Assembly (NCBI GenBank): GCA_023410875.1
Contig: JAEYPH010000019.1
Coordinates: forward strand, 1-64,000
Source of the DNA: Bacillota bacterium
GTDB taxonomy: Bacteria; Bacillota; Clostridia; Christensenellales; UMGS416
Reading direction: 5' to 3'
Length of the DNA stretch: 64,000 nt
Shown here: piece by piece, positions 42,846 to 52,784 of the stretch
Layout: every line of letters begins with the position of its first letter
Position numbering within the stretch: position 1 is the stretch's first letter
Notes under the pieces: generated by a model
Databases searched by the model: none
What the model saw: only the letters and a program-made list of their open reading frames with translations
What the model was told of the DNA's origin: nothing
Position numbers and translations under genes: made by a program

Positions 42846-44918
42846 TTACAGCTTGTCGATACCAGCATCCTGTTCAGCCTGCTGCACGTTGATGCCGTCC
42901 ACGCCGGCCATGCGCTTTGCCAGCTCCGCCGCATCCACCATCGGCTGCTGGCAGGCGCCCTTGCTGCACAGGTAGGCCGTGGCCGCGCCTTCCTTGGCTA
43001 CCATGGGCTGCACGACAGGCGCTGCTTCTTCCAACCCGGCATAGTCTGGACCCCAGGCCGTCACCAGCGTGAAGGGATGATAGCCCTGGGCCGCCTGCAG
43101 CATCGCTTCCATGCCCTTGCCCTGGGCGATGACCAGCTCGGTGCCGCCGTTGTCCATGTGCAGCAGCGTGCACAGCAGCATCGTGAGCGCCGTGGGTTGG
43201 GCATTGATCGTGGAGGCCAGCGCCCCAAGAATCTTCTGGGCGCGCTGGTCATAGTCCTGCCGGCCGGTCAGCCGCGAGAGCCTCAGTAGGTTCACCGCGG
43301 CCACGGAATTGCCGCAGGGCACTGCGCCGTCGTGGGCGGTTTTCTGGCGCAGGAACAGGCCCTGCACGTCGTTTCCGGCCAGGAACAGCCCTCCGCCGTC
43401 CTCATCCCAAAAAAGCGTTAGCATGCGGTCCGCCCAAAGCACCGCCTGCTGCAGCCATTTGGGCTGCAGCGTGGCCTGGTGCAACTCCAGCATCGCCCAG
43501 AGCAGATAGGCATAGTCGTCGCTGGACGCGGGATGAGCCGTCACGCCCTCCCGGTGGCTGGCCATCAGCCGCTCTCCCTGCGCAAGCTCCCGCAGCAGGA
43601 AATCAGCGGCGTTCCGGGCCATGTCCACCCAGATCGGCTCCCCCAGCAGCCGGCCGGCCTGGCACAGCGCCATGATCATCAGCGCGTTGCTGGAAACCAG
43701 CGCCTTGTCGTCCTTGAAGGGCTGCGGGCGGCGGTCGCGCTCCTGCAGCAGCTTGGGGAAGCACAGCTCGGCGAATGCCAAATCCTCCACGCTCAGCTCC
43801 CGCCCGATGTGGTTGGGGATGTTGCTGCTCTCAAAATTACCCCGCTCGGTGATATCGAACAGCCGGCAGAACCGCTCGGCGTCGGCCTCACCCAGCACCT
43901 GGGCCACCTGTTGCGGCGTCCAGAGATAAGTTGCGCCTTCCCCGCCCTGGCTGTCGGCATCCAGTGCCGTGGCAAATGCCCCACCCGGCAGCGCCATCTC
44001 CCTTTGCAGCCACTGCACGATGCGCCGCGCCGGGTCGGCAAAGCGGCTATCGATGGCGCAAGTCGCCTCGGCATAGGCCGCCAGCAGCATGGCGTTGTCG
44101 TAGAGCATCTTCTCGAAGTGCGGCACCAGCCAGCGCCCATCGGTGCTGTAGCGGCAGAAGCCCCCACCCACATGGTCGAAGATACCGCCAGCAGCCATGG
44201 CATCCAGCGTGCGCTCCACCATGGCGTAGGCGCGGCTGTCGCGGCGCAGCAGGCCATAACGCAGCAGGAACAGCAGGTTGTGAGGCGACGGGAATTTAGG
44301 CGCGCCGCCGAAGCCGCCGTGGCGGTGGTCGAAGCTCTGCTCCAGCATAGCATAGGCCGCGTCTATAGCGCCGGGATCTGGCTGTCCGGGCTGCTCGCGG
44401 CCGCCCAGGTGTTCGGCGATGGCGCCTCCAGCCTGCTGCAGGCGCTGCCGGTCATCCCGCCACAGCGCCTGTAGCGTCTCCAGCACCTGGGCGAAAGCCG
44501 GAGAACCGTATCGAGCCTGTTTCGGGAAATAAGTGCCTGCATAAAAGGGCCGCCGGTCATGGTCCAGAAAGCAGTTGAGCGGCCAGCCGCCCTGCCCTGT
44601 CATGGCCACGCAGGCCTCCATGTACAGATGGTCCACATCCGGGCGTTCCTCACGGTCCACCTTGATGCTGACAAAGCCCTCGTTGAGCACGCGGGCAGTG
44701 TCCTCATCCTCGAAGGATTCGCGCTCCATAACGTGACACCAGTGGCAGGATGAATAGCCGATGGACAGGAAGACCGGTTTGTCCTCGGCTTTGGCCTTTT
44801 CAAAGGCTTCGTCGCCCCAGGGGAACCAGTCCACGGGGTTGTGGGCGTGCTGCAGCAAGTAGGGGGATTTTTCGTTTGCCAGCCGATTGGGCTTTCTGTT
44901 TTCTGCCTCTGAGTTCAT
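42846..44918 (-). CDS. Thioredoxin-domain protein of the YyaL/DUF255 family
   Basis: A 690-residue protein. Residues 1-165 are the DUF255 thioredoxin-like domain with NEKSPYLLQHAHNPVDWFPWGDEAF and the redox motif SSCHWCHVM. The rest is an (alpha/alpha) barrel like those of glycoside hydrolase/epimerase proteins (GGIFDHVGGGFCRYSTDGRWLVPHFEKMLYDNAML). Homologues are widespread from bacteria to human SPATA20; their function is uncertain. AAGGATGG sets the start at 44918. Confidence 0.92.
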   Translation of the reverse strand: MNSEAENRKPNRLANEKSPYLLQHAHNPVDWFPWGDEAFEKAKAEDKPVFLSIGYSSCHWCHVMERESFEDEDTARVLNEGFVSIKVDREERPDVDHLYMEACVAMTGQGGWPLNCFLDHDRRPFYAGTYFPKQARYGSPAFAQVLETLQALWRDDRQRLQQAGGAIAEHLGGREQPGQPDPGAIDAAYAMLEQSFDHRHGGFGGAPKFPSPHNLLFLLRYGLLRRDSRAYAMVERTLDAMAAGGIFDHVGGGFCRYSTDGRWLVPHFEKMLYDNAMLLAAYAEATCAIDSRFADPARRIVQWLQREMALPGGAFATALDADSQGGEGATYLWTPQQVAQVLGEADAERFCRLFDITERGNFESSNIPNHIGRELSVEDLAFAELCFPKLLQERDRRPQPFKDDKALVSSNALMIMALCQAGRLLGEPIWVDMARNAADFLLRELAQGERLMASHREGVTAHPASSDDYAYLLWAMLELHQATLQPKWLQQAVLWADRMLTLFWDEDGGGLFLAGNDVQGLFLRQKTAHDGAVPCGNSVAAVNLLRLSRLTGRQDYDQRAQKILGALASTINAQPTALTMLLCTLLHMDNGGTELVIAQGKGMEAMLQAAQGYHPFTLVTAWGPDYAGLEEAAPVVQPMVAKEGAATAYLCSKGACQQPMVDAAELAKRMAGVDGINVQQAEQDAGIDKL

Positions 44919-45028
44919 TCTGAACCATCCTTTGGGGCTTGTTCTCAATAACCCTCTCTATTGTTTACCCATTTTGGAGGTTAAATATTGTTCAAAGGAT
45001 GATCGCTGGGATAAGTGCCTTGTCTCTC

Positions 45029-45400
45029 TTACTTCCTCCAAAAAGTCGTGCACTCCGCCTTGTCCAAAATATTGAACTCGATCATCTTCTCCAGCAACGG
45101 GTAATCCACCAGTCCATCCCACCGGATGCGGACCAGCTCCTTGGTGTGGTCATAGCCCGCTCTCACAATCTCCTCGGAAAAACGGGCAATTCCCGCCTTT
45201 TCCGGGGCGACGGCCAGATGGTTCTTGGACACGCTGAAGCCGATGATAAAGGTGCCGTGGTCGGTGAACATCGGCTGATTCCACGCAATTCTGGTTTCCA
45301 GATTGGGGAATTTTTGTGTCACCCAATCCAAAACCTCTTCTGTTCGAGCGCGGTTCTGCGGATTGTCGATGTGCTCCAAAAAATCCTCGAAAACTTTCAT
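45029..45400 (-). CDS. DUF1801/YdhG-like (iron chaperone family) protein
   Basis: A 123-residue protein resembling YdhG/DUF1801: VLDWVTQKFPNLETRIAWNQPMF, GTFIIGFSVSKNHLAVAPEKAGIARF and LVRIRWDGLVDYPLLEKMIEFNI. The fold is frataxin-like, and B. subtilis YdhG/Fra has been proposed as an iron chaperone, but many family members are uncharacterised. GGAGGG precedes the ATG at 45400; the frame upstream is unsupported. Confidence 0.85.
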   Translation of the reverse strand: MKVFEDFLEHIDNPQNRARTEEVLDWVTQKFPNLETRIAWNQPMFTDHGTFIIGFSVSKNHLAVAPEKAGIARFSEEIVRAGYDHTKELVRIRWDGLVDYPLLEKMIEFNILDKAECTTFWRK

Positions 45401-45527
45401 GTCATTCCCTCCTAAAGAGCATCTATTAAAGATTGTACCCTCAAACGCCATATGATCCGCGATAGCAGTCACACAAACCTGCATCCCCATGGATAGCCAA
45501 ACAGAGTGGCCTGCGGATAGCGATTTT

Positions 45528-45556
45528 CACATCGGAATTTCCACCGACATATCATC
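45528..45556 (+). promoter_or_regulatory. Possible sigma-K-type promoter before the duplicated small protein
   Basis: CACA (45528-45531), a 16-base spacer and CATATCATC (45548-45556) approach the mother-cell sigma-K consensus (AC at -35, CATAnnnTA at -10). The match is partial and found by eye. Confidence 0.25.
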
Positions 45557-45586
45557 AAGTAGGCTGAGATGAAGGAGGTGACATAG

Positions 45587-45781
45587 ATGGGTGGCTTACT
45601 GGGAGGATTCAAACATCGCGAGAACGATGGCGACAGCTTGCTGTTCTTCTTCCTGCTGCTGGTTGTGATATTCTGCAACTGCGAGCTCTTCAATGAAGAT
45701 GGCGACAGCTTACTTTTCTTCTTCCTGCTGCTTGTCATCATCTTTTGTAACGCATGTGATGACAAAAAGCGCGTCTGCTAA
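45587..45781 (+). CDS. Small hydrophobic Cys-containing protein with internal duplication
   Basis: A 64-residue protein. Residues 14-31 and 38-55 are almost the same 18-residue block, DGDSLLFFFLLLV(V/I)IFCN, at a 24-residue period; the DNA is duplicated too. Each block is a short membrane-like segment closed by Cys. The N-terminus is GGLLGGFKH and the C-terminus CDDKKRVC. AAGGAGGTGA precedes the ATG. Short Phe/Leu-rich Cys proteins of this kind occur in spore-forming Firmicutes, so a spore-coat or membrane role is possible but unproven. Confidence 0.75.
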   Translation: MGGLLGGFKHRENDGDSLLFFFLLLVVIFCNCELFNEDGDSLLFFFLLLVIIFCNACDDKKRVC

Positions 45782-45826
45782 AGGAGCGGGAAGTACAACC
45801 CCTGGAACACCTCCTTGAAAACACAA

Positions 45827-45865
45827 GCGCAGCGCGGGCCGGCGTGAGCCGGCGCCGCGCTGCGC
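45827..45865. terminator. Long GC-rich hairpin between convergent small genes
   Basis: Outer arms GCGCAGCGCGG and CCGCGCTGCGC enclose a second CCGGC/GCCGG stem. It lies between the duplicated small protein (plus) and the 54-residue gene (minus), followed on the minus strand by TTGTGTTTTC. Probably a bidirectional terminator. Confidence 0.65.
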
Positions 45866-45881
45866 CCAACCTTGTTCATGC

Positions 45882-46046
45882 TTACAGATCGTCGGCATCC
45901 TGCACGGGTTTGTCGCCCTCATCCTTAGGATGACCCGTATAGCTGCCATCGGGGTCGTTATGGAAGGAGGATTCGTTCACAAAAGCCTTGGTCGCTTTCT
46001 TCGCTTCCTTTTGCGCTTTGGGTTTCTTTTCCCTGTCATTTGTCAT
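45882..46046 (-). CDS. 54-residue hydrophilic protein
   Basis: A small open frame with GAGGTG before the ATG. The protein starts MTNDREKKPKAQKEAKKA, very basic, and ends in an acidic stretch with FHNDPDGSYTGHP and PVQDADDL. I recall short clostridial proteins sharing the GSYTG and PVQDADDL ends, of unknown function, but no family name can be given with confidence. The clear ribosome binding site, plausible composition and terminator beyond the stop support it as real. Confidence 0.65.
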   Translation of the reverse strand: MTNDREKKPKAQKEAKKATKAFVNESSFHNDPDGSYTGHPKDEGDKPVQDADDL

Positions 46047-46101
46047 ATCTGCCACCTCACTGCTATTGTGGCTGATCCCAAGGGGATCATTCGTTTGTTG
46101 C

Positions 46102-48735
46102 TCAGGTATTTTCCTCCCGCAGTGCCTCTATGATGTTTTCCCGCTTGAAGCGATGGGAGGAGTAGAGCATCGTGGCGAAGACGATTACGAAGATCAGGCC
46201 GATGGCGAACCCATAGCTGCCCAGCGGCAGCGCGAAGGGCGCCTCGACGACCGGGCCTTGCAGCCGATAGAGGACATAGGCCACCGCCACGCTGGTGGGA
46301 AGGCCGTAGAGCAGACTCTTTAAGCCGTAGAACACGCTCTCGAAACGGATCATGCGGCTGAACCCCGCCGGCGTCATGCCCACCGAGCGCAGCATCGCGA
46401 ACTCTTTGCGGCGCAGCGCCACGTTGGTGGATACGGTGTTAAAGATGTTGGCGATGCAGATCAGGCTGATCAGCGTGATGAAACCGTACACAAACACGCC
46501 CAGGAAGACGCCCATATTGCGCTGCGAGCAGGCATAGCTGCTGAAGTTGTTCACGAACACGCGATTGCTGAACATCTGTTCCGCGAGCCCGTTGAGCTCG
46601 TTTTCCAGCTTGACGTCGTCCTCGGCGGTCATGCACGTCCGGCTGGTCGTCCGTTCCGGCCTCACGCCCAGGTCAGCGGCCAGCCTGTCGTAATCGGCGC
46701 TGCTTACGACCATGGATACGGTCGCAAAATCCAGTATCGGCACGCCCAGTGGCCGTTGGTCGGTCAGCGCCACCAGCGTGACCGGCGCGGTTCTGGCTGG
46801 GCTGCCCTCCATCTCAACGCGCAGCTCCAGCACGTCGCCGGCGCCGGCGGTGAGCACACCACCCACGACTCTTTGCAGGAAGCCTTCTACCAAAACCTTG
46901 GCTTTGCCCGCGTTGACTAAAATAGCCTGGGCATTCTTCCCGCCGGAAAGGGCGTCAGGGTCTGCGCCCACGGCTCGGGCATAGGCTTTGAAGCTGGCGT
47001 CATCCAGTCGCACGACCCGCGCTTCGAGCAGATCGGGATTGGGGTTGTCCTTGTTGGCAAACTTCGCTTGGTCGGTCAGCCGCCCCTGAGCGGGCAGGGA
47101 CACGCTGAACAGATCGAGCTCCGTCATCGCCAGTATGCCGTCCAAGGACCGGATGCGGTCGTTCATCGCCCGAACCTGCTCGGTAGGAAGGCTGTTGTAG
47201 TTCACCGCAATGTCGTAGTCGATGCCCTCGTCGCTGACAGCTTCGAGCGTTTCGCCCAGCGTCGCGTAGGAGGACACGGTCAGGAACAACACGATGCTGA
47301 TGACCAGCGAAGCGATCGTGGCACGGTATTTGCGACGGCTGCGCTTGAGATTCTTCAGGGCGATCTCCGCCTCGAAGCCGAACAGCCGGCGGGTGAAAGC
47401 TCCGGTACGCACAGACCTTCCGCTGATGCGGATGTCGCCGCTCTGGCGGATGGCGTCGATGGGCTGCACGCGGGAGGCGATGCGGGCGGGCTTCAGGGCC
47501 GACAGCCACAGCGTGACTGCCGAGAGCGCCACCGCGGCCAGCAGCGCCAGCGGCGGCACCACGAGGTCCAGCGTAACGCCGCCGGCGGTGTTGATGAAGC
47601 TCTGCAGCAGCGGCTGGATCGCCTTCATCGTGATCGCCATGCCGCCTATGCCGGCCAGGATGCCCAGAGGCACACCCGCAGCGCCGATCAGCACCGCCTC
47701 AAAATACACGCTGGCACGCTTCTGCGCCCGAGTGGCGCCCACGCTGGCCAGTATGCCCAACTGCCGGCTGCGTTCGGACACCGATATCGCAAAGGCGTTG
47801 CCGATCATCGATACCGACGCCACGAGTATGATCATGAAGATGACCGCTGCAATGCCCAGCAGGAACGTGAAAATCGTGTCGCTGGCGACGATGCCGTAGT
47901 AGCGCAGCAGCAGCTCGTTATACACTGGCTTGCCCGCGCCGACAGCTTTGGCCAACGTTCTCCCATCCTCAAAGATCCCACGGGTGATGTGCCGGGCCGT
48001 GTAGTACACGTCCACCGTACCGGTAGCGCCGTCCTCCAGCACACCGATGGCAGAGCACGCTGCCGACCAGCTGGGTTCCAGGCCCGGCCGCTCGATGATG
48101 CCCACGACGGTGAACGTGCGCCCCTCACCGGGCAGCAGGCGCTCGGCCATCTCCGGCTTGCCAGTCACAGGGTCCATAACCTGCTCGCCGGTCTCGGGGT
48201 CTACGCTGTAAAGCAGGCCCTGGCTCAGATTGATGTCTTCATCGCTGCCGTCCACGCGCCGCCCAAGCGCCATTGTCAGCGTGTCGCCGATCTGATAGGG
48301 TGTATCCACGGTGCGGTTCACGGTTTCCGATAGCACGATCTCACCGCTGTTTTCAGGCAGGCGGCCTTCCTTCAGGCGGATGGACATCTGCGTGAGACCG
48401 TCGGCGCTGAACTGCCGCACAAAAAGGTATGCCTTGTTGGAGTTCTGCGAGCCCTGCAGCGGCGCGTAACCAAGGTCCCGTTGCAGCACGACCCGGTCCA
48501 CCGCGTCGGCTGCGCGCACCCGAGCCACGCGCTCGGCGGCGACACCGCGCAGCTGCACATGCCAGTTGCCGGTATCGGAGATCGTGGAGCGGTGCAGCAT
48601 GCCCAGAAAGGATGCCAGGAACACCGACACCGCCGTGATCATGGCCGTTGAGAGGATGACGCCGATGATCGTGACGATCGTGCGTTGGCGGTTCAGGCGC
48701 AGGGTTTTCCATGTGTATTGCTGCATGACGTTCAT
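46102..48735 (-). CDS. FtsX/MacB-type ABC transporter permease
   Basis: An 877-residue permease. It has an N-terminal membrane helix (residues 20-42), a large extracytoplasmic domain to about 285, the first FtsX domain at about 285-415, a second helix and extracytoplasmic domain after residue 460, and the second FtsX domain at about 750-870 (VFVYGFITLISLICIANIFNTVSTNVALRRKEFAMLRSVGM). The start overlaps the ATPase stop (ATGA) and has GAGGTG. Such systems export or detach peptides and lipophilic compounds, often antimicrobial peptides, under control of the adjacent two-component system. Confidence 0.9.
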   Translation of the reverse strand: MNVMQQYTWKTLRLNRQRTIVTIIGVILSTAMITAVSVFLASFLGMLHRSTISDTGNWHVQLRGVAAERVARVRAADAVDRVVLQRDLGYAPLQGSQNSNKAYLFVRQFSADGLTQMSIRLKEGRLPENSGEIVLSETVNRTVDTPYQIGDTLTMALGRRVDGSDEDINLSQGLLYSVDPETGEQVMDPVTGKPEMAERLLPGEGRTFTVVGIIERPGLEPSWSAACSAIGVLEDGATGTVDVYYTARHITRGIFEDGRTLAKAVGAGKPVYNELLLRYYGIVASDTIFTFLLGIAAVIFMIILVASVSMIGNAFAISVSERSRQLGILASVGATRAQKRASVYFEAVLIGAAGVPLGILAGIGGMAITMKAIQPLLQSFINTAGGVTLDLVVPPLALLAAVALSAVTLWLSALKPARIASRVQPIDAIRQSGDIRISGRSVRTGAFTRRLFGFEAEIALKNLKRSRRKYRATIASLVISIVLFLTVSSYATLGETLEAVSDEGIDYDIAVNYNSLPTEQVRAMNDRIRSLDGILAMTELDLFSVSLPAQGRLTDQAKFANKDNPNPDLLEARVVRLDDASFKAYARAVGADPDALSGGKNAQAILVNAGKAKVLVEGFLQRVVGGVLTAGAGDVLELRVEMEGSPARTAPVTLVALTDQRPLGVPILDFATVSMVVSSADYDRLAADLGVRPERTTSRTCMTAEDDVKLENELNGLAEQMFSNRVFVNNFSSYACSQRNMGVFLGVFVYGFITLISLICIANIFNTVSTNVALRRKEFAMLRSVGMTPAGFSRMIRFESVFYGLKSLLYGLPTSVAVAYVLYRLQGPVVEAPFALPLGSYGFAIGLIFVIVFATMLYSSHRFKRENIIEALREENT

Positions 48736-49415
48736 TTGCGCGTCACCTCGTCGCGCACGATGCGCCCGTCTTCTATGCCGATAATGCGGTCGGCCTGCAG
48801 CGCGATGTCTACATCATGGGTGATCACGATCAGCGTCTGGCCGAACTCCCGGTTGCACTGGCGCAGCAGCGCCAGGATGTCGGCACTGTTGCGGCTGTCC
48901 AGATTGCCCGTGGGCTCGTCGGCCAGCACGATGGCAGGGCTGTTGACCAGCGCCCGGCCGATGGACACCCGCTGCTGCTGGCCGCCGGAGAGCTGGTTGG
49001 GAAGATGGCGGCGGCGGTCTTCCAGATTGAGCATGCGCAGGATCGTGTCCAGATGCTTGGGCTCGCTCTTGCGCCCATCCAGCAGCAGCGGCAGCAAAAT
49101 GTTCTCCTCCACCGTAAGCACCGGTATCAAGTTGTAGAACTGATAGATCAGGCCCACCTGGCGGCGGCGGAAGATGGCCAGCGCGCTTTCATCCAGCGTG
49201 GAAAGGTTCACGCCGTCCACATAGACCTGCCCGCCGGTGGGGCGATCCACACCGCCCAACGTGTGCAGCAGCGTGCTCTTGCCCGAGCCCGACGAGCCCA
49301 CGATGGCCACGAACTCGCCCTTTTCCACGCTCAGCGACACATCATCCAGCGCCCGCACGGCGGCTTCTCCGCTGCCATACACCTTGCTGACCTTTTCCAC
49401 TTTTAAAATTTCCAT
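48732..49415 (-). CDS. ABC transporter ATPase, MacB/LolD type
   Basis: A 227-residue ATPase with Walker A GSSGSGKSTLLH near residue 40, signature LSGGQQQRVSIGRAL, and Walker B AIVLADEPTGNLDS. GAGGAG eight bases upstream supports the ATG at 49415 over a GTG three codons earlier. It is coupled to the 877-residue permease by a four-base overlap. Confidence 0.93.
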   Translation of the reverse strand: MEILKVEKVSKVYGSGEAAVRALDDVSLSVEKGEFVAIVGSSGSGKSTLLHTLGGVDRPTGGQVYVDGVNLSTLDESALAIFRRRQVGLIYQFYNLIPVLTVEENILLPLLLDGRKSEPKHLDTILRMLNLEDRRRHLPNQLSGGQQQRVSIGRALVNSPAIVLADEPTGNLDSRNSADILALLRQCNREFGQTLIVITHDVDIALQADRIIGIEDGRIVRDEVTRK

Positions 49416-49496
49416 GGCATTCACTCCTCATAATCGTATGATGCCATTCTAATCAGTGCAGATGACGCCGCGGTGACAGCATCGGTGACTTTTTTG

Positions 49497-50492
49497 TCAC
49501 TTAGGAAAACGAATTTCAAAGGCGCTGCCGCCCTGGGGAAGCACATGAGCCGACACGGAGCCCTCCTGCCCCTGCACGATGGCCGCCGCCAACGCCAGGC
49601 CCACGCCAACGCTGTCCTCGTGGGCGTTGCCGCCGCGGTAGAAGCGGCTCCAGATGTGGGGCAGATCGGCAGGGGCAATGCCCGGTCCGCTGTCCTGTAT
49701 ACGGATCTGGGTGTACAGTGGATTCTCGGAACAGCAGACCGTCAGCGTGCCGCCGTCAGGCGTATGCTCGACGCAGTTTTTCAGGATGTTGAGCACGGCC
49801 TCCGCCGTCCACGCCGGGTCGCAGTACAGCGTCACCGCGCCTGTGTCCGCGCGAAGCAACTGGTTTTTGAGCTCCATGGGGATCAGCAGCGGCGCCAGCG
49901 CCCTCTGCAGCAGCGCATCGGCGCGCACCGGAGCGCGCTGGAATTGCACCGTGCCCGCGTCCAGTCGGGAGAGCTTGAGCAGCGCGCTCAGCAGCCACTG
50001 CAGCCGCTCCAGCTGCGCGCGGATGCGTCCGGTGAATTCCAACCGACGCTCCTCGGGCAGATCCGCGTCGCACAGCAGGTCGGTCATCACGAAGAGTGAC
50101 GTCAGCGGCGTCTTCAGCTGGTGCGAAATGTCGGTCAGCATCTCCTGCAGGGCGCTCTTGTCGCGCTGCAATTGTGCGTTACGCTCGCGGAGCATGACCG
50201 TGGTCTTGTAGAGTTCGCTTCTCAGGATGGAAAGCTCGCCCTCGGCCTCGTCCCGGGGGTCCAAGCTGTGGTCGCCGCTGTTGATGCGGCGCAGTTGGTC
50301 GCTAAGCCGGGTGATCTGGCGATAGCGCCAGGCAGTGAAGGCCAGCGTGGCCGCCAGGAACAAGACGGAAAACCCGGCGCACAGAGCCGCCGCCGCCGGG
50401 GAAATGAGCAAGCCCAAGGCGACACTGAGCGCCGCCAGCGCCACCAGCGCCAGCAAAAAAATACGGAACTCCCGGTTGCGCAGCATGGTCAT
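49497..50492 (-). CDS. Sensor histidine kinase with short extracellular loop
   Basis: A 331-residue kinase. Two membrane segments (about residues 10-30 and 34-55) are separated by only a few residues, so it belongs to the intramembrane-sensing type. The phosphoacceptor is His124 in DISHQLKTPLTSL. ATP-binding boxes follow: NILKNCVEH, IQDSGPGIAPADLPHIWSRFYRG, SVGVGLALAAAIV. Its gene overlaps the response-regulator stop and lies 81 bases before the ABC ATPase gene. Kinases of this type often sense the drug flux of their neighbouring exporter. Confidence 0.9.
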   Translation of the reverse strand: MTMLRNREFRIFLLALVALAALSVALGLLISPAAAALCAGFSVLFLAATLAFTAWRYRQITRLSDQLRRINSGDHSLDPRDEAEGELSILRSELYKTTVMLRERNAQLQRDKSALQEMLTDISHQLKTPLTSLFVMTDLLCDADLPEERRLEFTGRIRAQLERLQWLLSALLKLSRLDAGTVQFQRAPVRADALLQRALAPLLIPMELKNQLLRADTGAVTLYCDPAWTAEAVLNILKNCVEHTPDGGTLTVCCSENPLYTQIRIQDSGPGIAPADLPHIWSRFYRGGNAHEDSVGVGLALAAAIVQGQEGSVSAHVLPQGGSAFEIRFPK

Positions 50493-51172
50493 TCCCCCGC
50501 CCGGTAGCCCAGGCCGCGCACGGTCTGTATCAGCCGCGGGCTTTGCGGGTCGTCGCCCAGCTTCTCCCGCAGGCGTTTGATGTAGACGCTCAGCGTGTTG
50601 TCGTTGACGAACTCGCCGGCAATGTCCCAGATGCCCTCCAGCAGCTGGCTTCGGCTGAGCACCTGGCCGCTGTGGGCGGCCAGCGTCAGCAGCAGCCGGT
50701 ACTCCAGCGCCGTCAACTGGGGGACTTCATCCCCATTTCTGGTAACCCTGGCTTGCTTTGTGTTGATTGTGACGTCTCCCAACTGCAGAACGTCCGCGCT
50801 TTCCAGGGATTTCTCGGCGCGGCGCAGGATGGTCCGCAGGCGGGACATCAGCTCTCTGACGCGGAAGGGCTTGGAGATGTAGTCGTCGGCGCCCATGTCC
50901 AGGCCCATGACGACGTTGATCTCGTCGTCAAAGGCGGTCAGGAAGACGACCGGCGTATCCCCCGCGGCGCGGATCAACCGGCACAGGTCATAGCCACTGC
51001 CGTCGGGCAGGTTCAAATCCAGCAGGGCCAAATCGAAATGCTTTGAGCCGATGGCGTCCCGGGCCTGCGCGGCGCTTGCGCACAGGATCACGTCGTAGCC
51101 CTCCTGCCGCAGCGAGTAGTCCAGACCCATGGATATGGTTTTTTCGTCCTCCACCAGCAGTATCGTCTTCAT
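50489..51172 (-). CDS. OmpR-family response regulator
   Basis: A 227-residue regulator. The receiver domain has the acidic pair EDE (residues 8-10), phosphoacceptor Asp52 in LALLDLNLPDGSG, and Lys in YISKPFRVRELMSRL. The winged helix spans about 130-225 (LTALEYRLLLTLAAHSGQVLSRSQLLEGIW, VYIKRLREKLGDDPQSPRLIQTVRGLGYR). It should control the downstream kinase-ABC genes. Confidence 0.93.
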   Translation of the reverse strand: MKTILLVEDEKTISMGLDYSLRQEGYDVILCASAAQARDAIGSKHFDLALLDLNLPDGSGYDLCRLIRAAGDTPVVFLTAFDDEINVVMGLDMGADDYISKPFRVRELMSRLRTILRRAEKSLESADVLQLGDVTINTKQARVTRNGDEVPQLTALEYRLLLTLAAHSGQVLSRSQLLEGIWDIAGEFVNDNTLSVYIKRLREKLGDDPQSPRLIQTVRGLGYRAGE

Positions 51173-51248
51173 CGGCGTGCCCTCCGGCGACAGTATAACA
51201 CAATCGGCGAAAACTCAAATGAACAAATCGTCACCGGTTCGAGCATGC

Positions 51249-51276
51249 AAAAGCCCGCCGTTCCTGCGAACGGCGG
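51249..51276 (-). terminator. liv operon terminator
   Basis: On the minus strand CCGCCGTTC/GAACGGCGG with a four-base loop is followed by GCTTTTGC, 19 bases beyond the livF stop. Confidence 0.8.
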
Positions 51277-51294
51277 TCTGAATGCTTGAAAGGA

Positions 51295-52770
<1,476 letters not shown>

Positions 52771-52784
<14 letters not shown>

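Noticed and set aside
45587..45781. CRISPR or tandem-repeat locus
   Set aside because: Only two repeat units exist and they are in a coding frame with a perfect ribosome binding site.
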